Made by a program: the position numbers and the translations under genes. From contig SKCR01023739.1 of assembly GCA_019454045.1 (NCBI GenBank), positions 62,001 through 126,000 of the forward strand: a stretch of 64,000 bases of DNA. Reading direction: 5' to 3'. The notes below the pieces were generated by a model. It ran no database searches and had not been told where the DNA came from. It saw nothing but the letters and a program-made list of their open reading frames with translations. The stretch comes from Zanthoxylum bungeanum. Lineage: Eukaryota; Streptophyta; Magnoliopsida; Sapindales; Rutaceae. Below, piece by piece: positions 45,726 to 57,886 of the stretch; position 1 is the stretch's first letter; the number at the start of each line of letters is the position of its first letter.

Positions 45726-46654
45726 GTTCGTTGATGGCCTTTTGATGAGTCTTTCTTCTTCACTAACCCAACGGGTATCTATGATGGCTTTTAAGACACA
45801 AGGGTTAACATGATGCGCGTATGCATGAGATGCATGTAAGGCGTGCGATGCATGGAATGTATAAGTCGACCCATTACCATTTTAAAACATTCAATCATAC
45901 TATTGCGTGGTGCAAACTTGTCCCAGTTGAAAAGGCCCAACATGTTTACACTTTTGCGATAACATGGCTAAATAACTTCAAATGATACGGGGCCTAAACT
46001 TAAAATGGCCTATCGGCATTTAGAAGCTTTTGGCCCAATTACCATAAAGCACGGGCTCATCCCTTTTTAAATGGCCAATAAGCCCATACCTCATGACAAA
46101 AAGTCCAACTGAATCCAAATAACGATGGTATTAAATGCAAACATAAATGGATAGTTTCTATTAGTCCTACAACTACAGTTCATGTGCGGGTTTATAAGGA
46201 GACAAAGGCTCTCGTCGACGAAGGATTGCCCACAACTAGGACTCCCCACTCAAGGGTTCAAGCGACCAAGTGAGCACACCTTTTTTTATATGCTAAGGTA
46301 CATGCCAACGAGTTAAGATACGTGACTAACTTTCAAAAAGATTTCTCATTGTAGATTCCCTAGAGGGTGGAGCGAACTCTCTTAAATACCCAAGCCTCTT
46401 AGGCTCTTATCACCTTGGTGATAGGAAAAAACAACAAGTCCTCCAAATTAGTCCATCATAGTGAGCTACGGGTAAATGATTATCTAGGTGCCTTCACGGC
46501 TTTTCCTTATACAAAAGTAGTGAATGAAGGAAGACACCAAACCATTACTTAGCTCTAATAATGCCTTTGATTAAACCCCTTTTAACCCACGGTAGACAAA
46601 ACTAAAGCACAAATCACAATCATTACAGGACATTATTTCGGGGCCGATTCTCTA
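45726..46654 (-). other. Gypsy-A leader
   Basis: Non-coding, between gag and the primer-binding site, homologous in reverse to the Gypsy-C leader. No ORF supported. Confidence 0.8.
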
Positions 46655-46672
46655 TCCCCAGTGGAGTCGCCA
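46655..46672 (-). other. Gypsy-A primer-binding site
   Basis: Plus-strand TCCCCAGTGGAGTCGCCA; the minus strand is TGGCGACTCCACTGGGGA, identical to Gypsy-C. Three bases separate it from the LTR. Confidence 0.9.
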
Positions 46673-46675
46673 GAC

Positions 46676-48708
46676 TTTAGGACACAGAAATCGGCGATGA
46701 TATTTTAGGCTCACGGCCTAGTCGGGAGTACGGAATACGCCACGGGGAACTAAACCGGAGAATAATGGAGTCGCCATCCAATGTGAATTGGGAAAATGAT
46801 TTAAGGCCGCACTCACCCCTCACAAGGGAATACCTCAAACTGTTGGGTTCGGAATGGTCCCTTACTTATGCCACTTGTAATGAAAAGATTTGTGCAATAA
46901 TTTAACTAAGTCTACACAACCTACATACGCAAGGATAGCCTACATCTAATTCGCATACATGAAAGTAAAACCTATATCTAAGTTCGCATGCATAAAAGTA
47001 AGTCGGCATAAAGGCAAGCACGCAAGCACATGAACACATTAAATCAATAAACATGACAATATAAATAAAATAATGATCTAAAAGTAAATGTAAAATAGAC
47101 ATCATTAAGTTCCTAATGCAAAAGAAATAAATAAATCATGCTTGGAAATAATCAACTAAATCATGCATAAAAAATAACGTACTAAATGATCTAATCATGC
47201 ATAAAAGTAATGCACTATTTCTAATAAACAACGAATAAACACAAACTTGGATGAAATGAAATATGTGTGTCTCTTAAGCGGTACGTGGCATAGTTTCCCG
47301 AGTGTAGACCGTACTACAGTCCATTTGGATTCGGCTACGGAATTTACGTTCGGGTTTCCATATGATATACTGCAAGAGATAACAAATATTTCATTCCTCC
47401 CATGGCCACAACATACATAAATCAAAGATACGCATGTGAATAAATAACAATAAATAATAAAGAAAAGAACGAGAATAGATAAAGGGTGACCTCAGGTCTA
47501 ACCTCTTAAGTCGTCTCTTGGAAGTCCATTACGTGATCGTTGGAAGGCTTGATTCTCCGTAACATTTTCGATTTACCGGTTCATTATTTTCCTTCGCTAC
47601 CTCGCTATTTTGGACTGTGTTTTACTATGTTTCGCTACTTTTTTGCTGTATTTTTTGGTCACTATTTTGTGGTAATAAGGGCTATTTCGGCTTACTATTT
47701 TACGGTAAAATGTGATGGTTTTTCAGGGCAGGTTTTATGGTAAAGAGGATGGTGTTTCTGGACTATGATTCACGATAATTGCTGGTAGTTTTTGGAGGCA
47801 GTTTTTTGGTGGTTTGGAGTGCAGTTTTACTGGGCAGATTTTTGGTAATTGCTGGCAGTTTTTTTAGGCAGTTTTTTGGTGATGGGCAGTACAGATTATG
47901 GGATGATTTATGGTGATGTTGGGCAGTTTTCAAGGGGTGATTTGCGGTGATGTTGGGCAGTTTTCAGGGGGTGATTTACGGCGATTGTTGGGCAGTTTGG
48001 CGTGAGTATAGGGGTTGGTTTCTTGACGTGTTTTGCGGCAATGGAAGAGGGTTTAAGGCTTGTTGGTTGCGGCAATGGAGGGGAATCTTGGAGATTTTGG
48101 GTGTGAATGCTAAGCTAGGGTCTCAAGGGTTTGATTTATGCTTCTTTTTATAGTCAATGGTTGGGGTTTACATTATACGGGTAGGAAAACCGAGATTTTG
48201 TAATTATGGGGGGAATATTAATTTGTCTGCCATAAGGAAATGATCTCTTTAATTAAGAAGGTAATTTGATTTGATTTTATTTTATTTAGTTTCGGAATGT
48301 GATTTAATTTAATTAGGTCTGTGATTTATTTGAATCTTTTAATTTAGGAAGGTGATTTGGCTTGATTTCCACATGCATTTAATGTGTGAATTGGTTATTT
48401 TGGAAGGGTGATGGGCCTGAATTAGGTCATTTGGGTGTGGATTTGGTTCTTTTTGGTGGGCTTGGTGTGTGGCTTGGTGGTGTGTAGGCTTGATGTGTGG
48501 TTTGCGAGGGTTTTGGGCTGATGATGAATTTTAAAACAGAGGTCCAACGAGTGAACCCACAGCTAAGAAAATGAATTTAGTCCAACAAGATATATAATTC
48601 TGACTTTTTCCTCCGACGTCCGTTTCCCGCGACTTCCAAAACTTAAATATGAGTGCCTCCGTATGAGACTCATCATTAGGACTTACATGCAAAAATACAG
48701 TGCCTACA
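46676..48708 (-). repeat. Gypsy-A 5' LTR (2033 bp)
   Basis: Starts TTTAGGACACAG (TG changed to TT) and ends GTGCCTACA. It holds a short tandem duplication at about 47912-47985 (unit near GATGTTGGGCAGTTTTCA) that the 3' LTR has once. ORFs within are not genes. Confidence 0.93.
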
Positions 48709-48713
48709 TTAAT

Positions 48714-50676
48714 GCTCATAGACCATAGTTTCAGGGACAGGTAGTGGCATACTTTGGGGGACAGCGATACTTAACGCCCCAATGTCTTAGATTTGCACTC
48801 CTGGCTCCAGTTAGGCATATGAGGGGACGACAATATGTAACACCCTCATACATAAAGTTTTCGGCAGACACTTAGATTTTCAGAAACAGACTTACAGAAA
48901 ATATGTGTTAAGAAATAGTTTTCATAATGAATTATATTATGAGAATTATAGAGATTTTTGAGAATGAACGCTGTTTATATTTTTATGAGTTCAGTCTTTC
49001 TACAGATTTTCCAGTTATTTGAGATTTCAGATTTTCACATCAAGATTTCATATAGATTTTTGAGAAGGAACCATGTTTATATTTTTATGAGTTCAGAAGC
49101 GGTTGTTTTTACAGCACTATTGATTTTAAAGCCAATTTTCAGATATGAATTTCATGCTTTCATAATTAATTGCATTCTTAAAAGTAATGCATCCATGTCA
49201 TGTTACATTACAACTTCAAATATGCATGTCATGCTTTCGATAGTCATGTCTAGCTCCTGTAGTATGTTGATTTAGATCATTCAGACTCTAGTCAGTATAT
49301 ATCATATTAGCTCATGACAGTTTCAGGTTCGAGGTTGCGGTTCATATAGTCAATCAAAGATCTCATTATTCATGCACATGTTAGATTAGAACCAAGCCAC
49401 CACAGGTTTGGGATGGCTTTTGCCACGGGTATAGGTGGTTTGGGTTATAGCATACATTAGTTTCATGGTCACGGTCCACATGCATTTTTTCAGTTCATGC
49501 AGTCACAAATTAGCTAATGTATCTGTAGTTTAGATAGTTCAGTGTAACTTATGCATTCAATTAGATATTCAGATCAGACCATGCATTCTAGACCAGATAA
49601 TCAGATTATACTTTCCAGGCTAAATAATCAGATCAGTCTATGCATGTCTAGTTCAATTTTTAGGTCTTTCCATTTACGGTTCAGGTAGTTAGACCTACAT
49701 TCCAATTCAAGTAGCTAGGTGCAGTGCTAACCTATCTAGATTAGACACTCATGAAATATGTATGTACGGATTAGATATTCACGTTAACTCATGCACCCTC
49801 ATTTAGGATTAAGTCATGTTCAATAGACAACTTTCATTGCAGGTAGATCTAGTATAGGTCATGTAGATTTCAGAATCAGGTTCAGTTCACATACTCTCAA
49901 TTCAGAGCAATTCGATTCAGCTCATATTAGCATATTAGTATGTCAATAGTTAGTTCTCAGTTCAAATAGCTCAACATAGTTCATGCAGAATCGAGTCACC
50001 ATACAACATTTAAACCATGACATAAAGTATATTATTTAATCTATGACAGGTTCTGGTCAGGTTTAGGGCAATGACTCAGAATAGTAAAGTAAGGTTCAGT
50101 CATGTATCTAGTTATGAGTTAGATTAAGTTCCAGATATTTATGTCATGTATCCAGATTTGAATTACCACATTGGATTCTTAGCTTATTATTTATGTTGTC
50201 ATAATTAGTACTTTAACACTATATTATACTATCATTCATTTTAATCATGTATTTCACTTCACATTATTTTATTGTCCCTCCAGTATTCACTCACCAGGTT
50301 TTTAAAAAGACCTGACCCACCCCACTTTCTAGTTATTTTATATGACACAGGTTCAGGAATTGGTTGGGGAAGACGGGACCCAGCGGCAGTCATTACATAT
50401 CTTTGGCGTCAGTTCAGAGTTGGGCCATTTCATTAGTTTCTGATGATGTCAAGATAGGCTATAAGGCCATGTATATGTATAGATTATTATATCAGTTATT
50501 TTATGTGTGTGTGTAAATTTTTTATATGAAATATATGAGCTTTCAGGTTTATGATTGTGTTTGTATATATATATATATATGATTGCGTGTTGTAAGTCTA
50601 TCATTTCTGTACCACTTGTAGTGTTTATCGGGGGTTCGGGTGATGGCTAAACCGTCGAAAATTCCAGGATGTGATA
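48714..50676 (+). repeat. LARD-1 5' LTR, second segment
   Basis: Continues the 5' LTR after the Gypsy-A target copy (48709-48713) and aligns with 53275-55246. It ends CAGGATGTGATA, with terminal CA changed to TA. A TA-rich run at 50564-50580 near the end may be the TATA region. Confidence 0.92.
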
Positions 50677-50679
50677 AGT

Positions 50680-50692
50680 TGGTATCAGAGCC
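50680..50692 (+). other. LARD-1 primer-binding site
   Basis: TGGTATCAGAGCC three bases after the LTR end; methionine-tRNA type, as used by Del/Tekay chromoviruses. Confidence 0.93.
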
Positions 50693-50892
50693 AGGTTTTG
50701 GTGTAATAACTGCTATGGCTCCGTCGACTCCACGTAAGTTCCCTTACTCAGTCACTTAGCATTACCTTCATCTAATCTGATAAAGGATATCATTAGCATG
50801 ATGGTTATGGTAGCATTGGATGTAGCAGTTAGAGCATATCAGTCTAGTTACACAGTTTACACGTAGATTAGGATTCGGGACGAATCTATTTT
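50693..50892 (+). pseudogene. gag: LARD-1 internal domain: gag start fused to 3' end
   Basis: Only about 200 bases. An ATG at about 50714 opens MAPSTPRKFPYSVT and stops within some 15 codons. The rest has no coding. The end (about 50875-50892, GGGACGAATCTATTTT) is the usual sequence just before the polypurine tract of Del/Tekay elements. This looks like a deletion joining the gag start to the 3' end of the internal domain. Confidence 0.7.
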
Positions 50893-50904
50893 AAGGGGGG
50901 TGAA
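50893..50904 (+). other. LARD-1 polypurine tract
   Basis: AAGGGGGGTGAA immediately before the 3' LTR start TGTAACGC. Confidence 0.88.
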
Positions 50905-53900
50905 TGTAACGCTCTGGACAGTTCGGTCATATCTGGTATAGTTAATTATCATGAATGATATGTTAGAATTCATAAAATAATATAAAAATAGGTTTCAAAC
51001 CTTAGGAATTTCTACGGGAGGTCCCAGACAATATTTCAATTTTAGCACATTTACCATTCATCTGAGTCAACATGTAACTCTTTTGTATTTCAGTTGTAAC
51101 TTTTTCTTATGAACTCCGATTGTTTTGAATTTTATACCATCAGAAAGCTCATAGAATTTCCTACAACTTTTACGTTGAATAGTTTTCAAGATTCGGCCCA
51201 TAAATGAGTCAAAATTATAATCAAAGTTGGATGAATAGTAACCTATGATTTTTAAATTATGTTGGGTTATTTGGCAATATCACTACCACTTATTTCCATC
51301 ACAAAAATCAGCCCATCCCTTTATAAAAACCATACTATTCACTCTTCCCTCACCTACAGAAAAATGTGCTTCTTTTCTTTCTCAAACCAATTCAAGTTTT
51401 CTTTCATTTCCTTTTCTCAAGCCAAGATGATGATTCAAGTTTGACTTCAAGCCATGTAAGCTCCTTTTCTCCATTTCTCTTTTCATTTTTCCATTTTGAG
51501 CTTGAGTAAGGAAAGCCCTAAATTCATGGATAAGGAACCCTAGAATTTTTTTTTGGCATTTTATCTTCAATAGAGCGCGTAGCATTCATTTCCTAGTATT
51601 TGGTGATGGATTGAACATGGTTTGAGCTTTCTTTTCTAAATTCCCAATTTTGTTTCCCTAAAAACAAGGGTTGGACGAACTTGGTGCTTGCATTAGAGGG
51701 TTTTCTTTGAGTTTCTCATAGTAATTAATGATGGTTTAAGCATAGAATATTGCTTTAACATGAGTTTGGTTTGAGTTGTGAAAGAAACTGCAAATATTGT
51801 AATTTCTTATGATGGCTTAGACTTTTATGTATGTGAGGGTGATTATTTTTATTTCCATTGTTGATGAATGCTATTAGTTTAGGTGTTGGATGATGAAATG
51901 TTGTGATTTATGTTTTTGGGCATATACTAACTTGAGTTGAGTTATTGGATGGAAACTTTAAAGGGTGTGGTTTTCCTATTAAGTTTGGGGGGAATTGTTT
52001 TTTTTTATTCGTGAAGTTATAAGCATGATGCTCATGTGTATTAAAAATTATATTGGTTTATATTTCTGAGTGATATTATATCATGTGATGTATTCAATTG
52101 AGATGAAACTGAATGATTTAAAATCTTAGCACTTGTTCATACATGTGTAGGTTAGTTGAGAGTTTATTTTTCCTTTTGTTTTGTTGATGGTGATTTAAGC
52201 TTAAGAGAGTGTTTTGATTTAAGTTGTATTAAAATATGGTAAAAAGTTTGAAGTTGTAAATTAGTAACTTGACTAATTATTTATGTTAATATAAGTTATT
52301 TGTTGGAATGTTAAAATTTGGTTAAACTTGATGTTTAGTTTATTTAAAAGTGTAGTGTGGATATTAATGTTTATATGGTATAGTTTGTTGAATTTATACC
52401 TAATGTGTGTTGAGAATTTTCAAAGCTTGTAAACTCGTTCTTATAAAAAATGTAATTTCTTTCTTAATTATGGAAATCATGTTTCTGTATGTATGTTTTG
52501 ATGAACATTATGTTTATAAAGCTTGTTGTGATGTTAGTGATGCATGAAGCCAATTAGTTTCTTTTACTTAGTTTATATTTTCTATTATGCCTTCAGATAT
52601 GTTAATTCAGCTTAAGTCATTTGATATAGTTCATGCCTTTAATTTATAACATTACTTTTGGTATTTGCTCTATGTATTTAGGTTATATAGCTGATACTAG
52701 TTTTCAGTTCATGTGTCAGTCTATGTATCACAGCTTAGATTTTCAGTTCTTAGTTTTAAGTTCAGTTTTGCCATCTCTTTCACATACATGTCCCATATTG
52801 CAACATGCATCAGTTTTTGTTCTTCATGATTCACAGCGCATTCATAGACTTGCAGTTCAAGTGTTCAAAATCTCCTCCATTTGTTTTCAAATTAGACCTA
52901 TCAGTCTCAAGCTAGTCATGAATCATACATGTTTGTTTGTTTTGTTTTTTTTTTCAGTTTTTAAGATTATGAGATGTTATTATGCTGTTAATATTTTAAA
53001 ATGAGTTCTTTTATGATTTTCTTTGGATTTTGAGGCTTGGGGGAAAAACCCACCTCAGCATGTATCTTGACTGAGATATTGATTTGAGGGATATAGATAT
53101 CATTTGCACATGTAATTTAGAACTACAGATGACAGATGCCCTTATATCCTAGATTCAAAGTTTGGAGGGTAACATAGATCCCCATCCCCCGGCTCTAGAT
53201 TATGGCTTGGGGGATGGTGATACGTAACACCCCAAGACAACTAGATTTTAGGGCTAGGGGGACGACGATACGTAATGCCCCTAAACCCTAGTTTCAGAGA
53301 CAGGTAGTGGCATGATTTGGGGAACAACGATACGTAATGCTCTAATGTCATGGATTTGCACTCCTAGCTCTAGTTAGGCGTATGGGGGGACGACGATACG
53401 TAACGCCCCCATGCGTCAAGTTTCTGGCAGACACTCAGATTTTCTGAGACTGAATTACAAAAAATATGTTTTAAGAAAGAGTTTTCATAAGGAATTGTTT
53501 TATGAGAATTACTGAGATTTTAAGAATGAACCATGTTTATATTTTTATGAGTTCAGGCTTTCTACAGATTTTCTAGTTACTTGAGATTTCAGATTTTCAC
53601 ATCAAGATTTTCACATAGATTTTTGAGAATGAACCAAGTTTATATTTTATGAGTTTAGAAGTAGTTTTTTATAGCACTATTTATTTTATTACCGATTTTC
53701 AGATATGAATTTCATGCTTTCATAATTAATTACATTCTTAAAAGTAATGCATCCATGTCATGTTACATTACAACTTCAACTATACATGTCATGCTTTCCG
53801 ATATTTATGTCTAACTCCTGTAGAATGTTGATTTCAATCATTCAGACTCTGGTCAGCATATAACATTTTAGCTCATGATAGTTTCAGGTTCATAGGTTGC

Positions 53901-55246
53901 TGTTCATATAGTCAATCTTAGATTTCATAATTCATTCACATGTTAGATTAGAACCAAGCCACCACAAGTTTGGGATGGATTTTGCCACGGGTATGGGTGG
54001 TTTGGGTTATAGCATGCATTAGTTTCATGATCACGGTCCACATGCAGTTTTCACTTCATGCAGCCAGTAAATTAGCTAATGCATCTGTAGTTCAGATAGT
54101 TCAGTGCAACTTATGAATTAAATTAGATATTCAGATAAGACTATGCGTTCTAGGCCAAATAATCATATTATACATTCTAGGCCAAATAATCATATCAGTC
54201 TATGCATGTCTGGTTCAGTTCTTAGGTCTATCCATTCACGGTTCAGTAGTTTTACCTTCATTCCAATTCAGGTAGGTAGGGCAGTGCCAACTATCGAGCT
54301 TAGACATTCAGGAAATATGTATGTTCGGATTAGATATTCAAGTTAACTCATGCACAGTCAGTTAGGATTAAGTCATGATCATTAGACAGCTTTCATTGCA
54401 GATAGATCAAGTATAGGTCATGCAGATTTCAGAATCAGATTCAGTTCACATCATCTTAAGTCAAAGCACATCGAATCAGCTCACGTTAGCAGATTAGGAT
54501 GTCAATAGTTAGTTCTCAATTCAGACAGCTCAGTATAGTTCATCCAGATTCGAGTGACCATACAATATTTAAGCCATGCATAAAGCATATTATTTAGTCT
54601 ATGACAGCTCCTGGTCCGGTTTAGGGCAACGACTCAGAATAGTAAAGTAAGGTTCAGTCATGTATCTAGTTATCGGTTAAATTAAGCTCCAGATCTTTAT
54701 GTCATGTATCCAAATTTGAATTACCACATTGGATTCTTCGCTTATTATTTATGTTGTCGTAATTTAGTAATTTAACACTCTATTATACTATATTTCATTT
54801 TAATAATGTATTTAACTTCACACTATTTTATTAGCCTTCTAGTATTCACTCACCAGGTCTTTCAAAAGACCTGACCCACCCCACTTTCCAATTGTTTTGT
54901 AGGCCACAGGTTCAGGAATTGCTTGGAGGAGATAGGACCCAGCGGCAGTCATTACACACCTCAGGTGTCAGTTCAGAGTCTAGCCATGTCGTCAGTGTCT
55001 GATGATGTCAAGATACGCTATAACGCCATGTCTATGTGTAGAATATTATGTCAGTTATTTATGTGTACAATTTTATGATATGAAATAGATGAGCTTTCGG
55101 GTTTATGATATGTGTGTGTAAATATATATATGATTATATGTTATGAATCAATCATTTCAGTATAACTAGCAGTGTTTATCGGGGGTTCGGGTGATGGCTA
55201 AGCTGTCTTCTACCCATCACATGCTCGGAAATACCGGGATGTGACA
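50905..55246 (+). repeat. LARD-1 3' LTR (4342 bp)
   Basis: Begins TGTAACGCTCTGG and ends CCGGGATGTGACA. Colinear with the 5' LTR except for a roughly 0.5-kb deletion near 52565. It carries the hairpin repeat array at 53206-53417. A 123-codon ORF at 52633-53004 is not open in the 5' LTR and is not a gene. Confidence 0.93.
53206..53417 (+). repeat. Four-copy hairpin repeat array in LARD-1 LTR
   Basis: Each unit has a G-run, then a core near ACGACGATACGTAA, then a C-run. GATACGTAA starts at 53219, 53267, 53329 and 53395. Units 1 and 4 have clear inverted arms, for example CTTGGGG/CCCCAAG at 53206-53236 and a GCGTATGGGGG-type arm pairing with CCCCCATGCGT at 53379-53416. The 5' LTR has the same array, split by Gypsy-A. 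Confidence 0.8.
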
Positions 55247-55939
55247 GGAAAGCTCACTTGAGTCTACAATAGGCTCTATTAGCTAGTATATTAAACTGTG
55301 ATCTTAGGAGAATACAAACTCTAGGGCTATTCTTGAATGAACTCTTCAAATAAAAGAAACCACAACGGATCTTTCATTCGAAGAAAACATTCAGGAACAC
55401 CACTTTGCATTATTTTTCCAAAATACATAGTTTAATATCAACATTAACCAACAGATCCTTAATTGTTCAATTAGTGCGACTTGAGACAAGTTTTCTCAGA
55501 ATCTACAATAGATCACTGAGTATAACTTTTCTCATTGACATACTATAAAGGTCAAACCTTTAACAAGCTCACTTTGCTTTTGATGTATAAATAATTTGCA
55601 CATATTATGAATGATTCATAACGAAAGCTCAATCAAGTTCTGAACTTGATCATAATAAGCTATGAACAATCTTAGATTTATAATTCAATGGTAATTTCTG
55701 AAATCGATATCAAATATCGCTCCCACTAGAAGTTATAGGATAATTTTCTTCGATAAGAAAACAAATGAATCATTAAGAATCAAATACTTTGTAAATGATT
55801 CTGACATCCTATTGGACTTATACGAATGTTGTCTAAGGGTCTTTTGGTCTTATTAATTATGTAGTTCTATTTATAGTTTATCACTATCATATTTGACTTC
55901 AAAAAGTCAAATCTTTTCTATAATTGCCAACATCCGATG
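55247..55939. other. Unassigned AT-rich stretch between LARD-1 and Gypsy-B
   Basis: No ORF over 60 codons and no homology to the other parts of the window that I can see. Two hints of an old copia LTR: GCTCCCACTAG at about 55710, like a reversed polypurine tract, and GCCAACA ending at 55932, whose reverse starts TGTTGGC. Around 55890-55915 is an inverted repeat, TTTGACTTCAAAAAGTCAAA. Confidence 0.4.
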
Positions 55940-57872
55940 TGTAGGATACAGAAATCGGTGACGCTGTTCTAGGCTCGCGGCCTAGTAGGGAGTACGAAAT
56001 AGCCTATGGGAGACTAAACTGGAGAATAATGGAGAAGCCACCCAGTGTGAACTGGGAAAATAATTTAAGGCAGCACTCACCCATAGCAATGGAAGACCTC
56101 AAATCGTTGGGTTCTGAATGGTCTCTTACTTATGCCACTTGTAATGAAAAGATTTGTGCAATAATTTAACCAAGTCTACGTAACTTAAATACGCAAGGAT
56201 AACCTACATCTAAGTTCGCATACAACCTATATCTAAGTTCGCATGCATAAAAGTAAAACCTATATCTAAGTTTGCATGAATAAAAGTATGTCGATATAAC
56301 GAAAAGCATACAATCACATGAACATATTAAATCGAAAAACATGGCAATATAAATAAATAATAATCTAAACATGAACATAGAATAGACATAATTAAGTTCC
56401 TAATGCGAAAGAAATAATTAAATTATGCTTGAAAATAATATGCTAAACAACCTAATCATGCTTAAAAGTAACATACTATTTCTAATAAACAACGAATAAA
56501 TACAAGATCGGATGAACAAAATATGTGCATTTCTCAAGTAGTACGTGGAATTGTATCCCGAGTGCAGACCGCATTACCGTCTATTCGGATTCGGCTACGA
56601 AATTTACATCCGGGTTTCCATTTGATATACCACGAGAGATAGCATAAAATCATTCATCACATGGCAACAACATACATGAATCAAAAATACACATGCGAAT
56701 AAATAATAATAAATAATAAGGAAAAGAACAAGAATAGATAAAAGGGTGCCCTCAGGTCTTACCTCTTAAGTCGTCTCTTGGAAGTGCGTTACGCGGTTGT
56801 TAGAATGAATGATGCTCCGTAACTTTTTGATTTACTGGTTCATTATTTTCCTTCGCTGCCTCGCTGTTTTGGGCTATTGTTTTCTCAGTTTTACTATTAT
56901 TTCTGGTCATGATTTTTGCATTATTTGGGCTGTGTTTCAAGGATGTTTTTCGGTGGTAAAGATGCAGTTTTTCTGGACTATTTCTTCGGTGGTAAGGATG
57001 CAGTTTTTTTGGTAGAATTTACGTGAATATGGATGGATTTTCTGGACTGTTCATGAATATGAGCTGCAGTGGGGTTGTTTTGTGTGGTGGATAAGGGCTG
57101 TTTTAGGGCTGAATTTCGATGGTAAGAAAGGGATGATTCTGGTTGGAATTTGCGGCAATATGAGGCTGCAGTTCACGGTGAATAGGTGTTGTTTTAGGGC
57201 TACAGTTCACGGCAATGGAAGGCTTCTCGAGATTGTGTTTTTACGGTAATGGAAGGCTTCTTGCTTGTGTGTTGGGCGTGAGTGCAAGGGGTCTCAAGGG
57301 TTTGGCTTTAGGTCCTTTTTATAGGAGAGGATTTGAGGTTGTCCTTGTGCGAGAAGGGAAAGAATATTATGTAATCATAGGAATATCTCTAATTAGTGTG
57401 TCATACGGGAAAATCTTTTTTAATTGGGAAAAGGATTGCTTTAGTTTAGGCATGTGATTTATTTGAATTAGGAATGTGATTTATGGGATTTGTTTTGATT
57501 TTTTAATTTTGGAATGTGATTTAATTTTATTTCAACATGTGTTTAATTTGTGGATTTGTTATTTTGGAGAGGGATGGGCGTGAATTAGTCTTCTTGGGCA
57601 TGTGATTGGTCTTTTGATGGGCTTTGTGTTTGTGGCTTGGTGGTGTGTGGGCCTGGTGTGTGGTTTGATGGGGTTTGGGCTGAGGATAAATTATTAAAAC
57701 AGAGATATAACGAGCAAACCCGAAGCTAAGCAAACGAATGAAGTCCAACAAGATATCAATTTCTGACTTTTCCCTTCCGACGTCCGTTTCCCGCGACTTC
57801 TAAAATTTAAAGAGTAGTGCCTCTGTATGAGATTCATCATCGGGACTTACATGCAAAAATACAGTGCCTACA
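55940..57872 (-). repeat. Gypsy-B 3' LTR (1933 bp)
   Basis: Homologous to the Gypsy-A LTRs from TGTAGG to GTGCCTACA, with private deletions. The three Tat-like elements share clear but imperfect LTR similarity, so they look like separate, older insertions of related families. Confidence 0.93.
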
Positions 57873-57886
57873 GTCGCCCCCACTTT
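57873..57886 (-). other. Gypsy-B polypurine tract
   Basis: GTCGCCCCCACTTT on the plus strand, next to the LTR end. Confidence 0.9.

Larger units (their letters stand above)
29334..48708 (-). mobile_element. Gypsy-A: minus-strand Tat-like gypsy, deleted, carrying Copia-4
   Basis: Left end TGTAGGACATAGAAATC, right end CAGTGCCTACA. The flanks are GTAAC (29329-29333) and TTAAT (48709-48713). The undisturbed LARD-1 3' LTR reads GTAAT at this site, so each target copy changed once. The element's own length is about 9.5 kb. LTRs are 1.96 and 2.03 kb. The interior keeps the leader, gag nucleocapsid, scraps of pol, most of integrase and a 3' tandem array, but lacks gag core, protease and most of RT. 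Confidence 0.93.
26451..55246 (+). mobile_element. LARD-1: giant-LTR, almost coding-free Del/Tekay-type gypsy derivative
   Basis: Two homologous LTRs (26451-50676, interrupted by Gypsy-A, and 50905-55246) enclose only about 230 bp. That interval holds a TGGTATCAGAGCC primer-binding site, an ATG-led MAPSTPR fragment and a polypurine tract. Very long LTRs plus a methionine-tRNA site and a gag start of this kind are typical of Del/Tekay chromoviruses; that assignment is inference. No clear target duplication: the left flank ends GAGAA, the right begins GGAAA. Confidence 0.85.

Noticed and set aside
52633..53004. 123-codon ORF in LARD-1 3' LTR
   Set aside because: Interrupted in the 5' LTR copy; no recognisable domain.
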